The notes below the pieces were generated by a model. It was not told where the DNA came from. It was given only the letters and a program-made list of their open reading frames with translations, and searched no databases. Positions 7,475 through 15,121 of a DNA stretch of 16,515 nt are shown here, piece after piece. The DNA is from Flavobacterium psychrophilum (GTDB lineage: Bacteria > Bacteroidota > Bacteroidia > Flavobacteriales > Flavobacteriaceae). The stretch's first letter is position 1, and every line of letters begins with the position of its first letter. The position numbers and the translations under genes are program-made. The stretch is from positions 1 to 16,515 of the forward strand of contig CAMCBB010000036.1 of assembly GCA_945872875.1 (NCBI GenBank), read 5' to 3'.

Positions 7475-8570
7475 ATGACAAATACCGAACAAATAAAAGG
7501 TATTATGGAGCGCCTTGGTGCGTTGAGGAGGTATCTTTGACATTGATGCCAAACTTATAGAAATATCAAACGAAGAAGAAAAAACTTTTGCACCCAATTT
7601 TTGGAATAACGCAAAGGAAGCCGAAGCATTAATCAAAAACCTTAGATCCAAAAAGAAATGGGTTGAAGATTTTGAAAAAGGGAATGTGCTTTCTGAAGAA
7701 CTTCAAATTACTTATGAATTTTATAAGGAAGGAGAAGTAACCGAAGAAGAGTTAGATACCCAATTCGATATCACTAATAATTTCATTGAAGATTTAGAAT
7801 TTAGAAACATGCTCTCTGCTGAAGGAGACAGCATGAGTGCCGTATTGCAAATTACAGCCGGTGCTGGCGGAACCGAAAGTTGCGACTGGGCCTCAATGTT
7901 GATGCGTATGTACATGATGTGGGCAGAAAAACAAAACTATAAGATCAAAGAACTTAACTTTCAAGAAGGTGAAGTTGCCGGAATAAAAACCGTTACTCTT
8001 GAAATTGAGGGCGATTTTGCTTTTGGTTATTTGAAAGGTGAAAACGGCGTGCATCGTTTGGTTCGAATTTCACCTTTTGACAGTAATGCCAAAAGACATA
8101 CTTCATTTGCCTCAATTTATGTTTATCCGTTAGTAGACGATACTATTGAAATAGATATTAATCCGGCAGATATTGAAATAATTACCTCAAGATCTAGTGG
8201 TGCTGGAGGACAAAATGTAAACAAAGTAGAAACCAAAGTGCAATTATTTCACAAACCAACCGGAATTCAAATTCAGTGTTCGGAAACGCGATCCCAACAA
8301 GATAACAGACAACGCGCAATGCAAATGCTACGCTCTCAATTGTATGAAATTGAATTGAAAAAGCAATTAGAACAACGCGCCGATATTGAAGCTGGAAAAA
8401 TGAAAATTGAATGGGGTTCTCAAATAAGAAATTATGTTATGCAACCCTACAAACTAGTAAAAGATGTCCGTTCAGGCTATGAAACAAGTGATGTTGATGG
8501 CGTAATGAATGGTAATATCGATCCGTTTTTAAAATCCTATTTGATGATGATGGGACAGAAAGAGGATTAA
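7475..8570 (+). CDS. prfB: Peptide chain release factor 2, made by programmed +1 frameshift
   Basis: RF2 of 364 residues, recognising UGA and UAA stop codons. Translation starts at ATG 7475, reads 21 codons to CTT (7535-7537), meets TGA (7538-7540) and shifts +1, so the product joins 7475-7537 to 7539-8570. The two frames give a continuous RF2 N terminus ([15 protein letters not shown]), and the total is close to the 365 residues of E. coli RF2. A later ATG at 7686 in the second frame would lose about 70 residues of domain 1 and is not the start. Visible marks are the SPF stop-recognition tripeptide in [15 protein letters not shown] and the GGQ catalytic motif in [10 protein letters not shown], followed by the usual RSQQDNR. 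RF2 controls its own level: when scarce, ribosomes pause at TGA and shift. It is monocistronic as far as can be seen. Confidence 0.96.
7526..7541 (+). promoter_or_regulatory. prfB programmed +1 frameshift site
   Basis: The site reads AGGAGG TAT CTT TGA C: a Shine-Dalgarno-like AGGAGG three bases ahead of the slippery CTT, then the in-frame TGA whose +1 reading begins GAC. It is the textbook RF2 recoding element with AGGAGG in place of the E. coli AGGGGG. It is functionally supported by the second frame being open and RF2-like directly after it. Confidence 0.95.
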
Positions 8571-8582
8571 ATAAATAACTAA

Positions 8583-8612
8583 TTGGTTTTACATAAAAAC
8601 GAACTAATTTTT
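8583..8612 (+). terminator. Weak terminator-like hairpin after prfB
   Basis: TTGGTTTT and AAAACGAA can pair around a short ACATA loop with one G-G mismatch, followed by T-rich DNA (8608-8613). The stem is weak and AT-rich, so this is only a candidate for the prfB 3' end. Confidence 0.25.
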
Positions 8613-8653
8613 AATTATTTAAAAATACTTATTCGTAATTCATAAATTCAAAG

Positions 8654-8661
8654 TATATTTG
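8654..8661 (+). promoter_or_regulatory. -7 promoter element (TATATTTG) for the candidate small RNA
   Basis: TATATTTG fits TAnnTTTG. A TTCG 18 bp upstream (8632-8635) is a one-mismatch -33 candidate. No coding region follows on this strand before the convergent E1 gene, so the promoter appears to drive a non-coding RNA. Confidence 0.55.
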
Positions 8662-8664
8662 CAT

Positions 8665-8732
8665 CGAGGATTCCGAAAGGAAGTTATACCTCACCTCAAT
8701 AGCCAACTGCTCCAGGTTGGCTTTTGTATTTT
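8665..8732 (+). ncRNA. Candidate small non-coding RNA, about 65 nt, two hairpins
   Basis: A complete small transcription unit lies in the 185-bp gap between prfB and the convergent E1 gene: a -7 box at 8654-8661, a predicted start near 8666-8668 and a terminator at 8701-8732. The first hairpin pairs GAGG (8666-8669) with CCTC (8689-8692) and TTCC (8671-8674) with GGAA (8679-8682) under a GAAA tetraloop. It has a lopsided internal loop (A opposite GTTATA). A single-stranded linker holding a second ACCTC copy leads to the terminator stem. No open frame of useful length is inside. It lacks the SRP RNA core (AGCAG opposite CAGG), it is far too short for tmRNA or 6S RNA, and it cannot be a leader because the next gene faces it. 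I cannot match it to a named family with confidence; flavobacterial motif RNAs from covariance screens would be the first comparison. Confidence 0.6.
8701..8732 (+). terminator. Intrinsic terminator of the candidate small RNA
   Basis: AGCCAAC (8701-8707) pairs perfectly with GTTGGCT (8716-8722) around TGCTCCAG, and an inner CTG/CAG pairing is also possible. The run TTTTGTATTTT follows. The other strand has no T-run after this hairpin, so it is oriented for the plus strand. Confidence 0.8.
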
Positions 8733-8755
8733 ATAATACTTTCCTTATCAGATGA

Positions 8756-10732
8756 TTAATACGCTATTAACTGCTTTAATTCATTTTCAAATCGGGCTTT
8801 TGGCAGGTATTGATCTTCTAATGGCTTTACAAATGGAATCGGACTTTCGATACTTCCTACTCTGCGAACAGGAGCATCCAAGTACTCAAAACAATTTTCC
8901 ATAACCAAAGCAGAAATATCGCTAGCAATTCCACCAAACAAAGTATCTTCTTGTAAAATAATACACTTACCCGTTTTCTTAACCGAAGCGTAAATGGCAT
9001 CCACATCCAACGGCTGAAGCGTTCTCAAGTCAATAAGATCTGCTTTAATATCAAGATTCGAATTCAGGACTTCTAAGGCCCAGTGAACTCCTGCTCCATA
9101 AGAGACAATAGTAACCGACTCCCCTTCTTTAATTAGTGCGGCTTTTCCAAATGGAATAGTGTAATAATCTTTTGGCACATCTTGATATACCGAGCGATAC
9201 AATTGTTTGTGTTCAAAAAACAACACCGGATTCGGGTCGTTAATTGCCGTATTCAACAATCCTTTTACATCATAGGGAAATGCAGGATAAACTACTTTTA
9301 AACCAGGAGTTTTAGTAAACCATGCTTCATTGGTTTGTGAATGAAAAGGACCTGCTTGTGTTCCGCCACCGCAAGGCATTCGCACTACTACATCGGCTTT
9401 TTCATTCCAACGATAATGTTGTTTAGCTAATAAATTCACAATCGGGTTAAATCCTGTAGAAACAAAATCAGCAAATTGCATTTCAACTATGGCTTTATGC
9501 CCGTTTATAGACAATCCCATAGCAGCAGAAACAACTGCGCTTTCACAAATTGGTGTATTACGCACACGCTCTTTTCCAAATTGCTCGACAAAACCTTCGG
9601 TGATTTTAAATGCTCCACCATATTCGGCTATATCTTGCCCCATAATAACTAAATTATCATGACGCTCCATTGATTGTTTTAAAGCTTGTGAAATAGCATC
9701 TACAACACGAATATTTTCTTCTTCATTATTTGATTTAATATCTTCAAAATCATATTCTTGATACACATCATTTAATTCTTCACTTAAATCTGCTTCAATA
9801 TCCGGTTGGCTTTGGGTAATGGCCCAATTTTCATCAATTTCATCTTTTATTTTCCTCGTGATTTCTGCATCCATTTCTTCAGAAAGCACACCTGTAGCAA
9901 CCAAATAATTTCTATAATTCGCCACCGGATCTTTAACAGCCCAAGCGTCCATTAATTCTTGCGGCACGTATTTGGTTCCACTTGCCTCTTCATGCCCACG
10001 CATTCTAAAAGTTATAAACTCCAATAAAACTGGTCGGGGGTTTTCTGCTAATGAAGCTTTTAACTCACTAATCTTTGCATAAACTTCTAATATATTATTT
10101 CCATCTAGAATATGGCTTTCCATTCCGTAACCAATTCCTTTATCAGCTAAATTCTCGCAACGGTATTGCTCGTTGGTTGGTGTAGACAATCCGTAACCAT
10201 TATTTTCAATCACAAACAAAACCGGTAAATCCCATACCGAAGCGATGTTTAATGCCTCATGAAAATCGCCTTCACTCGTAGCACCTTCACCTGTAAAAAC
10301 AGCGGTTACTTTTCCGTTTCTTTTTAATTTATTTGCCAAAGCAATCCCATCAGCTACTCCAAGTTGTGGACCTAAATGGGAAATCATTCCGATAATTTTA
10401 TATTCTTGGGTTCCAAAATGAAAGCTGCGATCACGCCCTTTGGTAAATCCGTTTTTCTTTCCTTGCCATTGTGAGAACAAACGATGCAACGGAATAGCTC
10501 TACCTGTAAAAACTCCTAAGTTTCGGTGCATTGGCAAAATGTACTCATCTGAATCTAAAGCTGCAGTAATTCCAACAGAAATTGCTTCTTGTCCAATTCC
10601 AGAAAACCATTTTGACACTTTACCTTGACGCAAAAGTATCAGCATCTTTTCTTCTATCAATCTAGGTTTTAATATTCTAGAATATAAATCAAGTAATTGT
10701 TCGTTTGAAAAGTCTTTTCTATCGAAATTCAT
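8756..10732 (-). CDS. Thiamine-diphosphate 2-oxo acid dehydrogenase E1, fused alpha and beta subunits
   Basis: A 658-residue protein joining both E1 subunits of a branched-chain or pyruvate-type 2-oxo acid dehydrogenase, which decarboxylates the oxo acid and passes the acyl group to lipoyl-E2. The alpha part is residues 1-305: MHRNLG at 68-73, the thiamine diphosphate motif GEGATSEG (148-155) ending in NN (177-178), and the FRMRGHEEAS loop (242-251). A very acidic linker (about 306-340) leads to the beta part: E398 in NTPICESAV, MQFADF, GPFHSQTNEAWF with H464, then the transketolase C-terminal domain (IPFGKAALIKEGESVTIVSYG). All expected catalytic residues are present. No E2 or E3 gene is adjacent, so partners must be encoded elsewhere. 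The GHEEASG loop leans towards the branched-chain (2-oxoisovalerate) type, but the substrate is not settled. It has its own -7 box. Confidence 0.9.
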   Translation of the reverse strand: MNFDRKDFSNEQLLDLYSRILKPRLIEEKMLILLRQGKVSKWFSGIGQEAISVGITAALDSDEYILPMHRNLGVFTGRAIPLHRLFSQWQGKKNGFTKGRDRSFHFGTQEYKIIGMISHLGPQLGVADGIALANKLKRNGKVTAVFTGEGATSEGDFHEALNIASVWDLPVLFVIENNGYGLSTPTNEQYRCENLADKGIGYGMESHILDGNNILEVYAKISELKASLAENPRPVLLEFITFRMRGHEEASGTKYVPQELMDAWAVKDPVANYRNYLVATGVLSEEMDAEITRKIKDEIDENWAITQSQPDIEADLSEELNDVYQEYDFEDIKSNNEEENIRVVDAISQALKQSMERHDNLVIMGQDIAEYGGAFKITEGFVEQFGKERVRNTPICESAVVSAAMGLSINGHKAIVEMQFADFVSTGFNPIVNLLAKQHYRWNEKADVVVRMPCGGGTQAGPFHSQTNEAWFTKTPGLKVVYPAFPYDVKGLLNTAINDPNPVLFFEHKQLYRSVYQDVPKDYYTIPFGKAALIKEGESVTIVSYGAGVHWALEVLNSNLDIKADLIDLRTLQPLDVDAIYASVKKTGKCIILQEDTLFGGIASDISALVMENCFEYLDAPVRRVGSIESPIPFVKPLEDQYLPKARFENELKQLIAY

Positions 10733-10751
10733 AGGTGTAATTTTAGCGAAT

Positions 10752-10759
10752 CAAAAATA
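10752..10759 (-). promoter_or_regulatory. -7 promoter element (TATTTTTG) for the fused E1 gene
   Basis: On the minus strand TATTTTTG fits TAnnTTTG and ends 19 nt before the ATG at 10732, giving a leader of about 13 nt. No convincing -33 TTG is seen. Confidence 0.5.
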
Positions 10760-10773
10760 TAAAAAAATAACCT

Positions 10774-10869
10774 ATGCTTAAAACTATTTATTACGGAATT
10801 GTTGAATTTCGACAAAAGAAACTACAATTAATTGAAAGAAAACCAATTGAAAATTCAAATAACTCTTAA
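10774..10869 (+). CDS. Possible 31-residue small ORF (doubtful)
   Basis: An ATG-to-TAA frame of 31 codons, rich in Lys, Gln and Ile (MLKTIYYGIVEFRQKK start), lies in the 272-bp gap between the divergent E1 and dnaN genes. A TAA is directly upstream in frame, so it is not the tail of a longer gene. No SD and no full TAnnTTTG box precede it; TAATTTTA at 10738-10745 misses the final G. I recognise no homologue. It could be a real small protein, a decayed gene or a chance frame in AT-rich DNA. Confidence 0.22.
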   Translation: MLKTIYYGIVEFRQKKLQLIERKPIENSNNS

Positions 10870-10980
10870 TTCATCAATAGCAGTTGATGGAAAAACATTT
10901 GATAGCAACCCAACAAATAAATCCTAACAATATTGGAATAAATGTTAATAAATTTCTTTTCACAATCTATTTCTTTAAGA

Positions 10981-10988
10981 TATATTTG
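10981..10988 (+). promoter_or_regulatory. -7 promoter element (TATATTTG) for dnaN
   Basis: TATATTTG fits TAnnTTTG and ends 16 nt before the dnaN ATG, giving a leader of about 10 nt without SD. Confidence 0.55.
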
Positions 10989-11004
10989 TAAAAAATAATA
11001 TAAG

Positions 11005-12123
11005 ATGAAGTTTATTGTATCCAGCTCGTATTTATTAAAACAATTACAAGTTTTAGGTAGCGTTATTAATAGTAGCAACACCTTGCCTATTTTAGACAAC
11101 TTTTTATTTGAATTAAATAAAAAGACTTTAACTGTTTCGGCATCTGACCTTGAAACAACTATGTCTGCTACTTTAGAAATCGAATCTACTGATAACGGCA
11201 GTGTTGCAGTTCCTGCAAAATTACTTTTAGATATACTAAAAACATTTCCAGAGCAGCCTTTAACTTTTACAGTTGAAGAAAACAGCACAATCGAAATCAG
11301 CTCTAATTCGGGTAAATATGCTATTGCGTATGCGCCAGGTGAAGAATTCCCTAAATCGGTACAATTAGAAGACCCATCTTCTACAATGGTTCCAGCAGAA
11401 GTGTTGGCAACTGCTATTAGCAAAACAATTTTTGCTGCAGGAAATGATGATTTACGTCCGGTTATGTCGGGAGTATTCTTCCAATTTTCTCCAGAAGGAT
11501 TAATCTTTGTAGCTACTGATGCGCATAAATTAGTTAAATACACACGCACTGATGTAAAAGCATCTCAAGTGGCTGATTTCATAATGCCAAAGAAACCGCT
11601 TAACATCTTAAAAAGTATTTTAAGTACATCTGATGCTGAGGTTAAAATTGATTATAACGATGCCAATGCGACTTTCTCTTTTGAAAACTACTTATTGATT
11701 TGTAGATTAATTGATGGAAAATATCCAAACTATGAGGCAGTGATTCCAAAAGAAAATCCAAACAAATTATTAATTGATAGAAATCAATTTTTTAGCTCAG
11801 TTCGTCGTGTGGCTATTTTCTCTAATAAAACAACACACCAAATTCGTTTAAAAATTGCCGGAGCAGAATTAAATATTTCTGCAGAGGATATTGATTACTC
11901 TAACAAAGCAGAGGAAAGATTGACTTGTGATTACCAAGGTGATGACATGCAAATTGGTTTCAACTCGCGTTTCTTATTGGAAATGCTTTCGAACTTACAA
12001 TCGGATGAAATTCAATTGGAAATGTCTATGCCAAATCGTGCTGGAATTTTAACTCCAGTTGACGGATTAGACGAAGGTGAAACCGTTACCATGCTTGTAA
12101 TGCCGGTAATGCTTAATAACTAA
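11005..12123 (+). CDS. dnaN: DNA polymerase III beta subunit (sliding clamp)
   Basis: A 372-residue DnaN. The homodimer ring encircles DNA and tethers the replicative polymerase and repair enzymes. It starts MKFIVSSSYLLKQLQVLGSV and shows the family pattern of three repeated clamp domains of about 120 residues: SNTLPILDNFLFEL in domain 1, DLRPVMSGVFFQ and VATDAHKLVKY in domain 2, and a domain 3 ending NRAGILTPVDG then a VTMLVMPVMLNN tail. The C-terminal LVMPVML segment borders the hydrophobic pocket used by clamp-binding peptides. The length is normal (366 in E. coli). It is not next to dnaA or recF here. Its own -7 box upstream and a hairpin terminator downstream make it a single-gene unit. 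Confidence 0.97.
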   Translation: MKFIVSSSYLLKQLQVLGSVINSSNTLPILDNFLFELNKKTLTVSASDLETTMSATLEIESTDNGSVAVPAKLLLDILKTFPEQPLTFTVEENSTIEISSNSGKYAIAYAPGEEFPKSVQLEDPSSTMVPAEVLATAISKTIFAAGNDDLRPVMSGVFFQFSPEGLIFVATDAHKLVKYTRTDVKASQVADFIMPKKPLNILKSILSTSDAEVKIDYNDANATFSFENYLLICRLIDGKYPNYEAVIPKENPNKLLIDRNQFFSSVRRVAIFSNKTTHQIRLKIAGAELNISAEDIDYSNKAEERLTCDYQGDDMQIGFNSRFLLEMLSNLQSDEIQLEMSMPNRAGILTPVDGLDEGETVTMLVMPVMLNN

Positions 12124-12150
12124 TACAAACCAACCTAAAAACCATAAGAT

Positions 12151-12185
12151 AGCCGGCTTAATTTATTTAAGTCGGCTTAATTTTT
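12151..12185 (+). terminator. Intrinsic terminator after dnaN
   Basis: An 11-bp stem (AGCCGGCTTAA with TTAAGTCGGCT, one G-U pair) around TTTAT is followed by TAATTTTT. It ends dnaN transcription about 60 nt past the stop and insulates uvrA. Confidence 0.82.
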
Positions 12186-12243
12186 GGAAGGAGATTTAAC
12201 AAATTCTTCTAAACTGACTAACTGAATTTCATTCCTAAAATTG

Positions 12244-12251
12244 TACTTTTG
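12244..12251 (+). promoter_or_regulatory. -7 promoter element (TACTTTTG) for the uvrA operon
   Basis: TACTTTTG fits TAnnTTTG and ends 16 nt before ATG 12268. It lies inside the longest open frame (from TTG 12241), which argues that the frame's upstream codons are not translated. No LexA-like palindrome is evident around it. Confidence 0.55.
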
Positions 12252-12267
12252 CGTTTTTACAAAACCT

Positions 12268-15099
12268 ATGCTAGAAAACGAAAATTATATTGAAGTAATT
12301 GGTGCTAGAGTGCACAATTTAAAGAATATCGATATTTTAATTCCGAGAGAAAAACTAGTTGTAATAACCGGACTTTCGGGATCTGGAAAATCATCGCTTG
12401 CCTTTGATACAATTTATGCCGAAGGGCAACGCCGTTACATTGAAACATTTTCAGCTTATGCACGTCAATTTCTTGGTGGTTTAGAGCGACCTGATGTAGA
12501 TAAAATTGATGGATTGTCTCCTGTTATTGCTATCGAACAAAAAACCACAAGTAAATCACCGCGCTCTACTGTGGGTACCATTACTGAAATTTATGATTTT
12601 CTACGATTATTATATGCCCGTGCTGGAGAAGCCTACAGTTACAATACCGGAGAAAAGATGGTTTCCTATTCGGATGAGCAAATTCAGAATTTAATCACAG
12701 AAACTTTCAACGGAAAACGAATTAATGTTCTTGCTCCAATAATTAGAGCTCGTAAAGGACATTACGCCGAATTATTTCAACAAATTGCAAAACAAGGATT
12801 TGTAAAAGTTAGGGTTAATGGCAAAATAGTGGATATTACTCCAGGAATGAAACTGGATCGTTATAAAACCCACGATATTGAAATTGTAATTGATCGAATG
12901 CAAGTGGAAGCTACTGCAGACACTCAAAAAAGATTGTCTGAAAGTATCAAAACGGCCATGTATCACGGAGAAGATGTTATGATGGTTATGGAGCACGAAA
13001 GTAATGAAGTACGCTTTTTCAGCCGAACATTAATGTGTCCAACTACCGGAATTTCCTATCAAAATCCGGAACCCAATTTATTTTCTTTTAATTCGCCAAA
13101 AGGGGCTTGTGAACATTGCAATGGATTGGGAATTGTAAATGAAATCAACCGCAAAAAAATAATTCCAAATCCGAAGCTATCAATTCAAAAAGGAGCATTA
13201 GCACCACTTGGAGAATTCAAAAGTTCTTGGATGTTCAAACAACTGGAAATGATCGGTGAAAAATACAAATTTAAATTAACCGACCCAATTGAAACCCTTT
13301 CGGAAGAAGCGATTGAAATGATTTTGAATGGCGGAAATGAAAAATTTTCAGTGGTTTCTAAAACGGCTGGAGTTACCAAAGAATACAAAATTGATTTTGA
13401 AGGAATTTCGAAATTCATAAAAAACCAATTTGACGAAAGCAATTCGAGTTCAATAAAACGATGGGCCAAAGAATTTATGGACGAAATGGCATGTCCGGAG
13501 TGTCATGGTTCGCGATTAAAGAAAGAATCGCTTTTCTTTAAAATAAACGATTTAAATATTGCAGCACTTTCGGCAATGGATATATCCGAACTGGCTCCAT
13601 GGTTTCAAGCGTTACCTGAAAAATTATCGGATAAACAAAAAACAATTGCGCTTGAAATATTAAAGGAAATCAACGACCGTATTCAGTTTTTACTTGATGT
13701 AGGACTTAATTATTTATCCTTAAATAGAAGTTCCAAATCGTTATCGGGTGGTGAAGCACAACGCATCCGATTGGCAACTCAAATTGGATCGCAACTCGTT
13801 GGCGTGCTTTATATCTTAGATGAACCTAGTATTGGTTTGCACCAAAGAGATAACGAGCGCTTAATAAATTCGTTGAAAAATCTTAGAGATATTGGTAATT
13901 CGGTTTTGGTTGTGGAGCACGACAAAGACATGATTGAGTGTGCTGATTATGTAATTGATATCGGACCCAAAGCAGGTAAATTTGGCGGAAATATAATCAG
14001 CAAAGGTACCCCTGCCGAATTATTAAAAGTACACACGCTTACGGCTCAATATTTAAACGGTGAACTTCAAATTGAGATTCCAAAAAAACGAAGAAGCGGC
14101 AATGGAAAGTTTATCAAACTTTATGGCGCCTCAGGTAATAATCTAAAAAATGTTACGGTAGAATTTCCGTTAGGGAAGTTAATTTGTGTGACTGGAGTTT
14201 CAGGAAGTGGCAAATCAACCTTAATAAACGAGACGCTCTACCCTATTTTGAATGCACATATTTTTAATGGCGTAAAAAAACCACAACCTTATAAAAAGAT
14301 TGAAGGATTAGAACATATTGATAAAGTAATTGATATCGATCAGAGTCCTATTGGGAGAACACCTCGTTCCAATCCAGCGACTTACACTGAAGTATTCTCG
14401 GAGATTCGAAGTTTGTTTACTATGACTCCAGAGGCTATGATTCGCGGTTACAAAGCAGGAAGATTCAGCTTTAATGTAAGTGGTGGAAGATGTGAAACGT
14501 GTGAAGGATCGGGAGTGCGAACTATTGAAATGAGCTTCTTACCTGATGTATATGTAGAATGTGAAACCTGTCAAGGCAAGCGTTTTAATAGAGAAACATT
14601 AGAAATTAGATACAAAGGAAAGTCCATTTCTGATGTATTGAATATGACGATTGATGAAGCAGTAGATTTCTTTGAAATGATTCCGAAGATTCACAGAAAA
14701 TTAAAAACCATTCAAGATGTGGGCTTGGGTTATATTACCTTAGGACAACAAAGTACTACCCTATCTGGTGGTGAAGCCCAGCGAATTAAACTAGCAGCCG
14801 AATTATCTAAAAAAGACACCGGAAATACTTTTTACATTATGGATGAACCTACTACAGGCTTGCACTTTGAAGACATTAGAGTATTAATGGAAGTCATTAC
14901 TAAATTGGTAGACAAAGGAAATACGGTATTAATCATTGAACATAATTTGGATGTAATTAAACTAGCCGATTTTATTATTGACATTGGACTAGAAGGTGGA
15001 AAAGGCGGTGGTGAGTTACTTTGTAGTGGCACACCAGAAGAAATAGTTAAAAACAAAAAGAGTTACACTGCGCAATTTTTGAAAAAAGAATTAAATTAG
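12268..15099 (+). CDS. uvrA: Excinuclease ABC subunit A
   Basis: A 943-residue UvrA, the damage-recognition ATPase of nucleotide excision repair that loads UvrB. ATG 12268 is chosen over an upstream TTG because the -7 box lies between them and the protein then has the usual family length (940 in E. coli). The order is canonical: Walker A1 GLSGSGKSS (35-43), a zinc-finger half with C281/C284, its partner C409/C412 in CPECHG, ABC signature LSGGEAQRI (492-500), Walker A2 GVSGSGKST (643-651), the essential zinc module C742/C745 and C765/C768, and the second LSGGEAQRI (832-840) followed by MDEPTTGLH. The first zinc-finger pair is complete, which not all bacteria retain. It is the first gene of a probable operon with the LOG-family gene 22 bp downstream and the MBOAT gene. 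Confidence 0.97.
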   Translation: MLENENYIEVIGARVHNLKNIDILIPREKLVVITGLSGSGKSSLAFDTIYAEGQRRYIETFSAYARQFLGGLERPDVDKIDGLSPVIAIEQKTTSKSPRSTVGTITEIYDFLRLLYARAGEAYSYNTGEKMVSYSDEQIQNLITETFNGKRINVLAPIIRARKGHYAELFQQIAKQGFVKVRVNGKIVDITPGMKLDRYKTHDIEIVIDRMQVEATADTQKRLSESIKTAMYHGEDVMMVMEHESNEVRFFSRTLMCPTTGISYQNPEPNLFSFNSPKGACEHCNGLGIVNEINRKKIIPNPKLSIQKGALAPLGEFKSSWMFKQLEMIGEKYKFKLTDPIETLSEEAIEMILNGGNEKFSVVSKTAGVTKEYKIDFEGISKFIKNQFDESNSSSIKRWAKEFMDEMACPECHGSRLKKESLFFKINDLNIAALSAMDISELAPWFQALPEKLSDKQKTIALEILKEINDRIQFLLDVGLNYLSLNRSSKSLSGGEAQRIRLATQIGSQLVGVLYILDEPSIGLHQRDNERLINSLKNLRDIGNSVLVVEHDKDMIECADYVIDIGPKAGKFGGNIISKGTPAELLKVHTLTAQYLNGELQIEIPKKRRSGNGKFIKLYGASGNNLKNVTVEFPLGKLICVTGVSGSGKSTLINETLYPILNAHIFNGVKKPQPYKKIEGLEHIDKVIDIDQSPIGRTPRSNPATYTEVFSEIRSLFTMTPEAMIRGYKAGRFSFNVSGGRCETCEGSGVRTIEMSFLPDVYVECETCQGKRFNRETLEIRYKGKSISDVLNMTIDEAVDFFEMIPKIHRKLKTIQDVGLGYITLGQQSTTLSGGEAQRIKLAAELSKKDTGNTFYIMDEPTTGLHFEDIRVLMEVITKLVDKGNTVLIIEHNLDVIKLADFIIDIGLEGGKGGGELLCSGTPEEIVKNKKSYTAQFLKKELN

Positions 15100-15121
15100 C
15101 AGAAAGATAAAACCTGAAATT

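Noticed and set aside
7538..7540. In-frame TGA in prfB as a sign of a pseudogene or sequencing error
   Set aside because: The stop sits exactly in the known RF2 recoding context (AGGAGG, CTT, TGA C) and the +1 frame continues as RF2; it is regulation, not damage.
7418..7651. A 77-codon minus-strand frame over the ltaE/prfB gap
   Set aside because: It is antisense to the 5' part of prfB, which is required as the post-frameshift coding frame, and would cover both divergent promoters.
8666..8692. SRP (4.5S-type) RNA, because of the GGAAG next to a tetraloop hairpin
   Set aside because: The symmetric-loop partner sequences CAGG and AGCAG are missing, the lower stem does not match, and the transcript would be shorter than expected.
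10872..10889. CATCAA/TTGATG inverted repeat as a terminator
   Set aside because: The stem is only 6 bp and AT-rich and no T-run follows on either strand.
10866..11549. A 227-codon minus-strand open frame covering the start of dnaN and its upstream gap
   Set aside because: It lies antisense to the first half of a clear DnaN and has low-complexity, Ser-rich translation with no family resemblance; it is a shadow of dnaN codon usage.
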